DNA of 64,000 bases from Ephydatia muelleri. Taxonomy: Eukaryota; Porifera; Demospongiae; Spongillida; Spongillidae. Below, piece by piece: positions 45,298 through 56,866 of the stretch. The notes beneath the pieces were generated by a model that did no database searches, was not told the origin of the DNA, and saw nothing but the letters and a program-made list of their open reading frames with translations. A program made the translations under genes and the position numbers. Position 1 is the first letter of the stretch; each line of letters begins with the position of its first letter. The stretch is taken from positions 62,001 through 126,000 of the forward strand of contig JABACO010000068.1 in the NCBI GenBank assembly GCA_013339895.1. Direction: 5' to 3'.

Positions 45298-46870
45298 ACT
45301 CAAAACTTTGATGAGTTTAACTAAGTCCTTTTTTGTCCGCAATTTATGCAGCTGAACTAAATATATGCTAAATGACCACAGCACACATCAATGAGCTTAT
45401 TGCAAGGAAGAAAAAAAGGACTATACAGGTAGAGTCTATAGTAAGAAGATCTATGTGACCATTGCATGTACAGTGTACATGTAGCTGACGTTATATTGTA
45501 GATCATGAATCTTAAAATATGAATTATACAAATTAATTGTCATGTTTATTTAGTATTGTATTATGTGTACATGTATTATGTATTACATGTATTTAATTAC
45601 ATTATTATTATTTTTCTTATTTCACCCTGACAGGAGCAAAAGGATATCGGCTTAGAGAATTGCTACTGCATGGTAAGTATAACATTTCACCACTGAAACT
45701 GCTAATGCTTTCTTTGTAGAACCATTATTACTACATGCCCGTGAATGCAACTGTGCCTGGGATCAGTTGACTTCCACCCAAAGCCTTCGGAACTTGGAGG
45801 ATTCATGAGCAAAGTTTCATTTACCTGCACCGGAAACATCATAACTGTATGCTGTCGTACTTGCACAGATTATTTTTATTTTTGTTTTTGTTTTTTTCTG
45901 TTGTAGTTACTATGGAAGCAGTTGGTGTATAGCTCTTGGGTCAAATTGTATAGGCATTTCGGTTTAAAATGTTGCTTTTGGTATGCTTCTACATTTGCAT
46001 TTCAAGTGATTGCATGTACATTGATTTATACCTAATTACCTCACCTTTTATACAGAGCAGTGGAACATGTTTTTCTCTCCCCCTGAAGTTGTATCTGTGT
46101 TCATTGGTGATATGAAGGTGAAAGATGCAAATTTCACATGTAATTAGTTAATTGGTGTTGTGGATTGCCCTTTTTATTTTGTCTAAGTGGAGTTTTACAT
46201 CAGTGACATGCAAACGCGTCCCACTGTGCGTGTGAAGTTTGGTAGTCAAGTGCAGACCCTTGCAAGGTAATGGAGGGTATTTTTACAGCTTTTTACTTAC
46301 TAGATTTCCTTGATTACATGCTGCTCTATAACAATCACACTGAGAGCAGCATTCAAAAAGCTATCCCTTCTTTGTGGAGCAGCTGGTGTTTTTCAGTTGT
46401 ATCAATAAGAAATTTCTAATTTATGCAAAGATTTAAGATGGGTGTTTCTAGGAAGATTGAACAGGAGAAATTACTGTTATTGAATGGTTCACAAAAGGCT
46501 GTTGTGTCAAGAATTAAGAGGAAGTGGGCTGACTAGCTTTGCTGTTATATAATTTACGCTTTTGTGCATATGTGTGTACATTAAATGGGTATTTATCATA
46601 GTTATATAAGAATACAATTTTGTACATGTCACATAGCATTTCAAGCACAAGAGAAAAGAACATTATTATGACAGAGAGCTAGTCCACTTGTTTATGTTTA
46701 TCCAGGAGACCTGCCTTTAGCAGCTGGCTACAGTTTATACTTGACCTCCTGTGTTATGCACTACAACCAGTGTGTCATGCCAACTGCAGCTGTTCCACTT
46801 ATCTTTGGGAGCATGTAGGCACACTTGTTTTTTCATTTCTGTCAGGATTCTTGAATTTGTAGTCCATTTA
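45298..46870 (+). pseudogene. Partial duplicate of MED1 3' half, decayed
   Basis: Colinear with 37,390-38,990: it starts in the intron before exon 10 and runs past the stop into 3' flank, introns included, so it is a DNA-level duplication and not a retrocopy. Exon 10 carries changes (CAAAGCATATGCC became AAATATATGCT). Exon 12 lacks its first codons and has a 1-nt insertion in the GTGCCTGGGATCAG part. Exons 14-15 are shortened, and the last exon has an early stop after TGTATCAA. The intron between exons 10 and 11 is in reversed orientation relative to MED1. Exon 11 here keeps GAGCAAAAGGAT, open in frame. Not functional as MED1. Confidence 0.9.
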
Positions 46871-47370
46871 GCTCTAGGAGGTTCTTTTCCCCAGGAGGAT
46901 GGTTGTTAACCTTTAGACATGAATTGTGAATGTATTATGCAGAAAATGGCTGACAGATATATTTGAACAATGCATGTTTAATATCACTCAGGGGGCCAAG
47001 CTTGCATGATCTGGAGTAGCCTATAGATTCATACAAGTATTGGCATGCTTAATTCAGTGAGATACTTTCTACATCACCAATTATAATAATACTCATTGAA
47101 ATGTACTCTGTATCGAATTTACACCTGTCATGACACTGAATATGACAGTTGGGTCATAAATTGAAACATTGCAGCCTCACCGCTTATCCACCAGGATCAA
47201 TAGTGGCTAAAATCAACGATGAACAGTTAGTCTCATGCAACATAGCCTGCAAAATTGCAAAATTGAGGGTGAACAGAAAAGCACACACACACACACACAT
47301 GTACACACACATGTACATACATGTATGCACACAACACACACACACAACATGCACACACACACACACCACA

Positions 47371-47464
<94 letters not shown>

Positions 47465-47817
47465 GACTAGGCTGCTATATATCATGCCCCAACATACATG
47501 TATCAACCATGATATCAATTATCCATGAGCTTTGTAATAGTCTTCCCCCAGTTTCGAGGTTAGATGTTTCATTATTATTTGAACCCCTCACATATACATG
47601 CACTTGACTTTTCGTACACATTCATAAATACGTTACAGCTTGTTTGAATACATATTAAAGGAATACCAATTGTCATGTTCAAGTTAAACAACTCATTGTT
47701 GACTACGATCGTTTCTAATATCGATGGATGTTTGTGTAATTTGCACTCACCTTTTTCGATAAAGATATTCAAAGATCAGTTGCTATAACAACACGAGTTG
47801 TTAAGTTAACAACTTCC
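46871..47817. other. Intergenic region with CA repeat
   Basis: AT-rich sequence, then a (CA)n array, then the presumed promoter of the coiled-coil gene. No coding signal other than dinucleotide-repeat artefacts. Confidence 0.4.
47280..47461 (+). repeat. (CA)n microsatellite, 180 bp
   Basis: Imperfect CA array with ATGTACA interruptions in the first half and about 85 bp of pure CA at the end. It opens long artificial frames on both strands. Confidence 0.95.
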
Positions 47818-50800
47818 ATGGCCGTGTTGTTGTGTAGGAACGATGGCAAACCTGCTGTGCCCTCTCTTGATCAAAAGAAACACCCCAAGATCATCATCAG
47901 AAACGAGCCTCTGATCTCTATAGCATCTCATCGAGGCAAAAGGGTCGTGAACAGATCAGAAAGCCAATATGCCAGCGAGGAGCAAACCAGAGAAGAGGCA
48001 TGGAGGAAAGCTTACGAAAGGTACATACGTGGCTGTGCATACGCGTGTGTGCTGCAATCTCACATTTTGCCCGTAGGCGCAATGCTCAGTTATCGTGCGG
48101 CTTCCACGGGACTCAGCACAAGCCATATCACGATGTGGGCAAGGTGACACTAGACGATAAGAACTTGTTTGTGGAGGGCCTTGGGCAATCCAACGTGTTG
48201 GAACAGGTTAGTAATATGCATTTACTTAAAAAGTGCGCACGCGTTTCACGTCGTTTGATCATATCAATAATCGTTTGCCTATGAACAATTTGCCCACTCG
48301 GGTCTCCGTGAATATGATATCCTCTTATCTTTTGACTGAAAAACGAGTATGTCATTCATTTAGTTCTGTATATCTTAGGTCAAAATGGGAGAGCCTGAGC
48401 GTAGAGAGCAACAGCCCACTCTCCCAGCTCCTGAAAAGTTACCACTGCGAGCTAAAACTTCATCTCAATTTCCAACCCAACTCCTCAGCTTACAAGAAAC
48501 GTTAGAGAATGTGGAGACCAAGCTGGTTTTGATCAGGAAGGGAAGGGGTCTCTTTCAGCTACTGAAGGAAGCTGAAATTGAAAAGGTTTATTCAGCAGCA
48601 TATAATATGCAGCTTGGTAAGTTTGTTTTCCTTGCCCATAGCAAAGAGAGATAGACTTGAAAGTTGCACAAGAAGCGGAAGCCAAGCTAAGGGATTGGAA
48701 GGAAGGAATTGTTTGTCAGGAGCCAGACATTGAAAAAATGTCACTTCCCCCATTGCTGGATCATGCAAGTCCTGATCATCTCTCTTTACCTGCAGTACTG
48801 TAAGTGTACATATGTAAATCTTGACACTGTGCCACACATCACATCTGCCTAATTGTGTAGTATAAATGCAGTGAGTGGTGAACACAGCACCTGTTCTATT
48901 ACAAATGGAAGCAAAGTTGAAACCGCTGCTCTGTTGCCAGAGGAAGCTGGAACCATTGATGTTATACCTGAGCACAGTAACAGTAACCAGTCAGATGAGT
49001 ATGTTGCAGTGTGTGTGTGCCTGAGGCATCCTACTGCATATTTGAACCCACATGCAGCGTGACTTCATGGTATTACTTCTTGTGTGTGGTGCTCTGGGTA
49101 TTAGAGGCCATGCGCATGATGTCGCCTCGGTACATGCCACTCCTTCACGACTTCTGGCGACTTAGTCACCCTAAGCCCAATGAGCAGGTGGGAAAAAAGA
49201 TTGCAGAGCGTCAAGAAGTCCTATTGTCCAAATGGGAAACGATTTTTAACAGCCAAAGACAGGTAACAATGAAACATTTATACTGCAGGTGCATTTCAGT
49301 AAGTGTTTTTGTGTCATTAGAAGTCATCTCAGAAACAAACAGCACAGCTAACTGTGCTTCCAGCAAAGCCCACCCTACATATGGATGATGCTGCTACACA
49401 CATTGGAACTTCAGAGGAGCATAAGAATGCTTGCAGCATTCCAAAGGCTCAGAAAAGAAAGAGTAATATTGACATCATGAGAAAACAAAAGAAATTGACA
49501 GTGAGTGAAATCGTTAGATATGATTACGGGTGTTTTAGTGCAATTTCTCTTTCGTTCTAAGCCTGCTCAATTGGAGAACCTAGTTGCCATTTTGGATGAC
49601 GAATTAAATTACTCCAAAAAGCAGACTAGAGCTCGTCTGAACACTTTGATGCAAGAAGCTGATGAGAAAATGAGAGTACCAACTACAGATGGGGCTTCCT
49701 GTGACCCTGTTCCTGTGTCACTGGATGTGGCTGAAAAAATGAAGATGCTCAGTCAAGCAGATGAAGAGAGGCAGATGGTTGTGCATGAGCAGCTAGCTGC
49801 CATGGAGAGGTATGTGTAGATGTGATTGCTGTGGCTGGTATCAGCTAGCATGAGCCCACAGAGATCGCAATAAGGCTCTGCAGCAGAGGTTTACAGGGCT
49901 CAAGATAACAGGAAATCTTTGGGAAGATCTGTCTCAGATGCGAGAGGGTGTTCACATAGAAAGCACATCTATGGCAAGGAAAAAGCTTCTCATGAATTAC
50001 AGCTGGTAAAGCTAAAGCCATGTGCTTCATTCAGTTAGTGTCTTGTATCATGCAGTGTAACATGCCTCTGGTCAGAATTATGTGGCCTTATTATTGAGGT
50101 AGCTGTTGTACAAAGGTGGTGTAAATGCATGCAAAGTGTAGTAGCATACTGTTGATAACTTGACTGCAATGGGGAGCTGATTGCTAGGGCAAGGTAGACT
50201 GGGATAGTGATGTAATGATCTTTGCATAATGATGTAATGACTGTAACCTACAGTTCATTATAAATTCTGACGATCTGCAAGGAAAAATATTTGCTTTTAA
50301 TCTAATGACATGTTCGATTCATCAGCTATTTTTTCGCTATTATATAATTATATTTTGATTTCAAAAGGGCGTTGAAACAGTTATTAACAGTAGTGTCAAA
50401 TAAATAGCTCAGATTAATATTTTTGCCTACTACATTGCAATTTAACCTGGTACAAAAGAAGGAACAAAAGTATTTAGCTTGCACCGGTATTGGGTTTACG
50501 CTTAACAATCACCAATCACCTATGTAAGATCACACGAAGTCCTATTATCTATGCTTTGTATGTCCTAGGTACTCTGATCTTTATGCAATGCTACCTCCTA
50601 ATGCGAAGACTGATCAGTACTGTTGCAAACTTCTGGGAGATCTTCGCAGAGTATCAGAATACATGTTCTCTGTTGGTCCCAGAAAGATGTCAAGACGAAA
50701 GATGATACAGGTACTAAGTACTCTGCGACCATGGGAGCTTCAGTCCCCTGCTGTGCACTCAGCAGTGGAGGTAGGTTTACCTGCATGACTTGCCGAGCAG

Positions 50801-50919
50801 GTTACCATTCATTTCATTTTCAGTTTTTGATTACAAAAGTGATTTATATTGCTGTTGAAGACTATTCAAAATGGCTGGAATATCATACACTGACCTGCAC
50901 ATATTCAGAAACTCTATAG
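47818..50919 (+). CDS. Unrecognised coiled-coil protein, about ten exons
   Basis: ATG 47818, about ten exons with consistent GT-AG phases, TAG at 50917-50919; roughly 600 residues. In order: a basic N-terminus (HPKIIIRNEPLISIASHRGK), an acidic/Gln-rich helix (EEQTREEAWRKAYER), LLSLQETLENVETKLVLIRK and AEIEKVYSAAYNMQ (coiled coil), a linker, MSPRYMPLLHDFWRLSHPKP, a long helical stretch (ENLVAILDDELNYSKKQTRA, EERQMVVHEQLAAMER), YSDLYAMLPPNAKTDQYCCK, and a globular-looking C-terminus (VIYIAVEDYSKWLEYHTL). No signal peptide or membrane segment. I do not recognise the family; a centrosomal or axonemal coiled-coil protein is possible but unproven. The CDS assembly itself is well supported. Confidence 0.7.
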
Positions 50920-52258
50920 TATACAAAATGTTGTATTCCATTTTTTATTCATGAATTGTATAACCTTTTGGTCATTTATATGAATTCTCAGCAATCCATT
51001 ACATCTAACACATTTGAAATGTCACAAGGAAGCTGTTTAAAGTAGATCTGTTGTGGGCAGAAACGATATGCTAGGTGCGCATAAGATTCTTTGAAAGTGC
51101 TTCCATTTCAGCTTATCTTGGACTATTATGTATGTGAGACACATTGCTTTAGCCTGGAAGATAACTGCAATCATATCTATGGCATCATTAGTGCAGTAAG
51201 TAAAAAAGAATGACCACAAAAATGGATGCAAGTACATGCACACATGCACAACACACACTTGCATGGGTGATCACACAAAGTAGCATTGCAGTATGAACCA
51301 ATGATATCGAATGATGAAGTTCAAGAGATATCAAGATGTGTGTGCTAAATTGACTTTAGAAATTGCTTTCACTCCAAGCCTATACATTTTGAGTAAACCA
51401 TAGATACAGTGTAGCAGGACCCACACCTACATACACACATGCATACATAATGACATACATGTGTATATGCAGTTTCATCACACATGGAATCACTTATCAG
51501 GCAGGGTATAACAATTTAGAGATAAGACCACACAGTATGGTCTAGTCCCCGGACTAGTACACTTCACCATCAGGAACACCTGAGATTGTGGCGTACGTAG
51601 CTTAATTTATTCCAAAAGACATCACCTAACTATTCGGCAGTAAAGACAATTCCCTACCCTTCCAAAATTTCTGGCGGAGGGGGGGGGATTCAACGAACGG
51701 CATGACGTCATTATCATACTCTAATGGAGGCGCGCTAACGTTCATGGTCGTTGAAACATAAACGTGATCACGATACAAGGTATAATCCACGTCTTATGTG
51801 TCGCAAGTAAGTGTCATTTCCAGACAGACTCCTTGCATGATTATCGCGAGTATTGATAATAGAGTTGTACAAAACGACGCAATATTAATTAACGCATACT
51901 GTTATTAGTACAACACGTCAGGCATGTCTACCTTTTGCAGTATGTAGAATGTGTTCAGATCGGGTGTAGTGTATGAGTGAGTGTGTGTATGTGTGTGTGT
52001 ATGTGTGTGTATGTGTGTGTGTATGTGTGTGTATGTGTGTGTATGTGTGTGTGTATGTGTGTGTATGTGTGTGTGTATGTGTGTGTATGTGTGTGTGTAT
52101 GTGTGTGTATGTGTGTGTGTATGTGTGTGTGTATGTGTGTGTATGTGTGTGTGCATGTGTGTGTATGTGTGTGTGTATGTGTGTGTGTGTGTCTGCTGTC
52201 GTTTACTACACAGCTGTTGTGGGCTGTGGTTATGTGTGCAAGGGTTCATAAAGATGTA
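50920..52258. other. Intergenic region before Abitram
   Basis: AT-rich 3' flank, then from 51,530 a possibly regulatory stretch and the GTAT-type microsatellite. No gene recognised. Confidence 0.4.
51976..52192 (+). repeat. (TGTGTGTA)n microsatellite next to the Abitram start
   Basis: About 215 bp of ATGTGTGT and ATGTGTGTGT units with few interruptions, ending about 67 bp before the proposed Abitram ATG. Likely in its promoter or 5' UTR. Confidence 0.95.
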
Positions 52259-54260
52259 ATGGCCAAACAGGTATGCTTGCATACATGTTGAATCCTACAT
52301 TTGATCATTAGGTTCATTGCATTGTTATAATTCACTCTGTACATCGTGTCACTGTAATTACTCTCTATTTGTGCGTTTTAACCTTCAGATGACACTTGAA
52401 GTTTGGAATGATTTTCCTGAATTCCCGGAAGCTGCTACTAACTGGAATCACCCTCCTCCCACTGTGATTGAGCGCTATTATACAAAATATTTTTATTCAA
52501 GTCGAGGTAAGTCCAGTTGATTGTTTGCAAATCATCATCTACTAAATGATTTAACGAGGAGTTCATTTATTAGGTACAGATGGAGTTAGTGAAGACCAGT
52601 GTGTCCTTTTCCACTCAAATAAGTGGGTGACCCTTTCCCTCCCCTGAGGGTTAAATGTTTATTAGTGCGCTTCTTGTTAGAGTATGTGTTGTATGCATTG
52701 CACCTAATCATGAACTCTTGAGGGAACCTGAAGTTGCCATCAAAGAAATCGATTTTCAGATGGGAAAGCATGATAGGTCTAAGAGTCAAGTATCTGGAAA
52801 GAGAAAAAATAAGTTGAGAGACCATTTGTGTTTTTCTCGAAATACTATTGCCATATTACTTTAACACAGGGGGGACAGAAGCTGACACCAAATGCTCCAC
52901 TGTGTTCAGTTCACACCACTGATGGCAGGAAGTTTGTGCTTAGGAGGTATGAGGGCGGATGCTTAACATATAATGATTGCAAAGTCCTTTATGTATTTTA
53001 GCTGCATTAAAGGAACTTTGATCGAGGTTAATAATACGTTGTTGTCTGACCCTTCACTGCTGCTGAAAAAGGTGAGGTTGTTATCGTGTTCCGAATTTGG
53101 AAAACTTGTTTTCTTGGGCATAGACATGCATGTTGTGCAAGTTGCATTAATGAATATGCTTCAAACCATGATAGTAGACATCATATCACACAGGTGCACC
53201 GCAGTATTATTCCTGGGCCAATTTAACAATGTTTGGTGGTGTGTGTATAACCTACTCTTGATGTGTGTATATAACCTGCTCTTGGTGTGTGTATAACCTA
53301 CTCTTGGTGTGTGTATAACCTGCTCTTGTCTCTCAAAACATTTACCATTCCTGCTTGTATATTTAAGAAGCAGTTAGCAGAACTGATTTTAAATGCAAGT
53401 TCAATTGCTGGTAATAAAGCAAACGAATTACCTGATAGTATTCTTTTCATTTTGAAGCTTAGTTATTAGTGCTGCAGGTATAGCATTGAAATAATTTAGC
53501 TCTGAGTGTACATTATATATAAAACCGTGCTGTACAAGTAGTCTGATAACCTTGCGCACCAGGCTTGTTCAACTGTACACATTGGCATCATAAAAAAAAA
53601 ACACAGTTAGAACATTGGACACTTAGATAGGCTGCTGGGTATGCTGATATAATGTGCAGCATTTTATGCTGCCAAATTTGTTTTCAGATGTCTATGTTAG
53701 TCCTAACTTGTTGCCAAAACATGATTCCTTTGTCTATGTTAGTCCTAACTTGTTGCCAAAACATGATTCCTTCTCATAAATTGTGCAGTACTAGTTCATA
53801 TTGCAGGTCATATGTTTATTTGTAAGGCACTACTGATATATGCAATTGGTGTTTTGTTGACCACAGATAATTTGTTGCAATGTTTACACCATCCTATTCC
53901 TCCCTCCACATACAAATCATTGTCATTTAATTGAATGTTTCATTTACATGTATATTTGTTCTTTTATGGACCTAAGCCTCTTGGAGAAGGATACATAGCT
54001 GTGGTGCTCATGAAACTGGATGATGCTGCCAACATTAGTAGTGTTTTACTTTCTGAAGAAGCGTACAACGTCCAGCAAAATCTGACAGCACCATCTCAAA
54101 ACGGTATATTGCATTATTGAGTCAGTTATAAACTTTACTTAGCTGTTCTACATTAGTCACATGTTTAGAAGGAGTTAAGGAAATGCAGTGAAGGTAAACT
54201 TGAATCCCACTAGTGTATTGTCACCTTAAATCTTTGTTTTCTATCTTCACAGTGGCATAG
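52259..54260 (+). CDS. ABITRAM: Abitram (FAM206A, Simiate) homologue, eight exons
   Basis: Exons 52259-52270, 52389-52506, 52574-52622, 52681-52789, 52870-52946, 53002-53071, 53977-54103, 54253-54260 give 189 residues (human 181). Matches: ERYYTKYFYSS (human DRYFTRWYKPD), SEDQCVLFHSNK (human CEDHCILQHSNR), LTPNAPLCSVHTTDGRKFVL, SCIKGTLIEVNNTLLSDPS, and EGYIAVVLMKLDDA (human EGYIAVVLPKFEES). Abitram is an actin-binding and transcription-linked nuclear-speckle protein in mammals with a biotinyl-lipoyl-like fold. The 4-codon first exon (MAKQ) and the last exon (VA-stop) are inferred; without the last splice the frame ends at 54120. Confidence 0.85.
53238..53330 (+). repeat. Tandem repeat of about 24 bp, four copies
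   Basis: Units of the form GTGTGTATAACCTACTCTTG, in an Abitram intron. Confidence 0.85.
53689..53772 (+). repeat. Exact 42-bp tandem duplication
   Basis: TGTCTATGTTAGTCCTAACT-type unit repeated twice with no difference that I can see, in an Abitram intron. Confidence 0.9.
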
Positions 54261-54475
54261 TACTCTGTGCATTGCAATGGAACTGTGCTACATAAGTGGA
54301 TGAGTGTGAAATTGTAAGCATGTCATATTCCACTTGTGAATGGATCATTACTGTTTGTGATGTGATTAACACTGCCAGCCAAGACTGCTTGCTTGTATGG
54401 AATTATTATGCCATATAGTCTACATACATGTACAAAACACACTAATAGAAAACATCACTGGACACATGTGTCCCA

Positions 54476-54975
54476 CTAACTGAAGCCCTCTGCACTGCTT
54501 CTGCAACAGGAAAGAGTATGATTGCTGCTCCCCATGCAACAGAAAGGTAGTGGTCCCACTCTAGTGAGTGACACACTTCCAGGGCACCATTGTGACCCCA
54601 TCAGGGCTCTTACCATCTGTGTGAACAAGATGAGAAGACTCAAGAGTTGAAGGAATGTGTGAGCGAGCCCTGTGGAGGGTGTCATTGATTGCCACATGAC
54701 GATGGTGGTGGTCCTCACTCCAGCAATAGGTGAGGCCATAGGTGGCAAACTGGGAAACTTCCGTCTCACAGTGATGCAAGCCTACGGATGACCCCAGGCG
54801 AAGACTAATTGCAATACGAATGGTTTCATTGTCCATGTGAAGGCCTGAGCCTAGCCAGACATCCGGCTCTTTAGCACGACAGGCCAAGAGGCAGCTTTAG
54901 CCTGGGCATCTGGGTCGCTACCAGGAGGGCAGCATTTAATCTGGGGGAGTAGGTACCATGACTTCTGGCGGTTAG
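54476..54975 (-). mobile_element. Non-LTR-type retroelement relic, C-terminal part
   Basis: The minus frame 54887-54561 reads TIRIAISLRLGSSVGLHHCE, a TEVSQFATYGLTYCWSE segment, HHHRHVAINDTLHRARSHI, and DGKSPDGVTMVPWKC. It is a better preserved relative of the copy in USE1 intron 1. The CCHC-like knuckle and the DGK-PDG and PW stretch are in one frame here; the following WDATC block is cut off at about 54,500. Just downstream of Abitram and antisense to it. Confidence 0.75.
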
Positions 54976-55298
54976 CCCCAACACCAATTGGGGAGGTTAT
55001 GACCACACATAGAGAGCATCATCCCAATGGGCAACACTGATATTGCTGAAATTAATAGGTAGTATTCGATCTGCGCACAAGCGAAAGAGAGCCACAGTTT
55101 GAAGCTAAAAGTAGATGCGGCCACATGTGTGCAGTAGATCCCCAGTTGCAAAATGTTGCAACCGAGTACACGATATAGTTTAAGCGCTTTGTGTGGGTCA
55201 ACGGCTAATATAAATTTCGATTTGTTATCAGTGTCAAGCGATTATGTGCTCATATTTACCTTGATACTGAAACCACCCGTTGCTGCGCAAAATTTTTC

Positions 55299-55310
55299 TG
55301 CGCAAGCGCG
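55299..55310 (+). promoter_or_regulatory. NRF1-like site upstream of the small acidic-protein gene
   Basis: TGCGCAAGCGCG resembles the NRF1 consensus with one mismatch, 53 bp before the ATG at 55363. In a CG-depleted region this cluster of CpG stands out. Binding is inference. Confidence 0.4.
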
Positions 55311-55362
55311 TAACCACCAAGCGTAGTTCGTTGTTGTGGGAACAAGAGATTTTCTCTCTGAA

Positions 55363-56866
55363 ATGGGAAATAGTTGCTTGCACATCAAACCGAAAGCATC
55401 AGAGCCAATTCTATCAGCAGCTCCAAATCAGGTTTGTACTGGACTGTGAACATTAGCACTAGACTTTATGTAATTGATTTTCCCGAGCTTAGATGTATCG
55501 GAACGATTTATCTATCTTTAGATAGCAGAGAAAATATGTTTTCTCTGGCAATAATACATATTAATTCATAATACGAGTATGTTTCATTTGTGAGATGCAA
55601 CGAATGCTATAAAATGTGCGCTTGCACGGCCATGGAGTGTAGTACTGATACGAAGCAACAAAGCATGTTCTTTAATATCTTTAATATCCAAACACGCTCT
55701 CGTTAACGCGATATATAATCAAATTTGAGAGCAGTTTATAGTATTTTTCATTAAGAAATTTAGTTTCAGGAAAGTGAAAAAGAAGAATTTCCAGATGCTT
55801 TTTTGAAAGCGCAAGTTGAAAAACTGAAAGATTCAGAGAGCAAGACAGTTGAAAATGAGCTGAAAGTAATTAAGTCCATACTGGAATCACAGAAAGCTGT
55901 AAGTGTCTCGTTGTATTCCCTAACTTTCAATTGGTTTGATTACATTCTAGTCTAGAAACCATCTGAATGACATCAAAATTTTGAATCAAGACAGTGGTAG
56001 GTGGTATTTAAAACTATAGCTATGTTGAATAAGATTCACTCTGTAGACGCACACAAATCTGACGATGTTAAGCTAAAAATGGTCGTGAAGGAAAGACCAG
56101 ATGGTGAAAGGTACGTTATAAATTGTACTGAATAGTGTTGTTGAAGTACTTGCTTGAAACAAACTGCATCAGAAAGCAATCGTTGGAGACATTACAGGTG
56201 GCAGAAAGATTGGGTAATCACTCCAGTGGAAAGGTATGGTTATTATGTAACCACTGAATTGTTTATAACCTGTATGAAAAAACAATGATATCTTTAATGG
56301 TTAAAAGCTGCCATCTAGGAGCAGAAGTACATGTACTTCTAGTTTCGCATTTATATAAGATAATATTATTATGGTTGCAAATAATAAAGTAAAGGTTGTA
56401 TATTCATCCAGTAATGCTCTCTCTCCCCTCCCCTCCCTCCATTAACAAGTTGAATATAAGGTATGGCAATATGTTTCTTAGAGGATTAATTTACAGTTAA
56501 AGTTAACATAATTTCTTTTGCTACTTACGCTATTAGGTTTTGTAATCAATTCTAATTCATTTTCTAAATTTGAGACTTGTATTCATTTATTGACATGGAA
56601 CACCCTGTACATGTAATGATAGACTCCAGTGTTATTTTGTAAGTCATAATCACTAACATCATACATTCGAAGAGAAATGACCTAAGAGTCTCTGGAATGA
56701 GAGTGAGGAGGAAGAGAAAGAGGCGTTCCTTTGCGGCAAAGAGAGCAGACTCAGCAAAATTGAATCAGTGCAAAAGGACAAACCCCTTGCAGAGCAGTAC
56801 ACAGCTGAAAAGTGCAAGACAGAGCAACAAGCAGAATGTGCTTCGTGTGTAGACAAAACTGGCTGA
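55363..56866 (+). CDS. Small acidic coiled-coil protein with N-terminal MGNSC, possibly myristoylated
   Basis: Exons 55363-55431, 55770-55898, a third starting at about 55954 (SRNHLNDIKILNQDS), a fourth at about 56047 (DAHKSDDVKLKMVVKERPDG), a fifth at about 56172 (KQSLETLQVAERLGNHSSGK), and a last exon 56687-56866 (SLWNESEEEEKEAFLCGKES to KTG-stop). Phases agree at each junction. About 180 residues. Gly2 and Ser/Cys at positions 4-5 fit an N-myristoylation plus palmitoylation signal. EKEEFPDAFLKAQVEKLKDS and VENELKVIKSILESQK predict a coiled coil. I do not recognise a family. The last exon's weak acceptor (cctaag) is the least certain part. Confidence 0.6.

Noticed and set aside
45298..46870. 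A second functional MED1 gene or processed retrocopy
   Set aside because: Introns are retained, so it is not a retrocopy; frameshifts and an early stop in the last exon exclude function.
47149..47607. His/Thr- and Cys/Val-repeat frames across the CA microsatellite
   Set aside because: Dinucleotide repeats are open in several frames; no splice or codon context.
51541..51560. Possible third copy of the foldback MITE (tctagtccccggactagt)
   Set aside because: A short palindrome with only partial likeness to the TAGTCTCGTCCCC terminus and no flanking duplication.
51905..52291. Four overlapping Val/Cys/Met-repeat frames
   Set aside because: Same artefact in the GTAT microsatellite.
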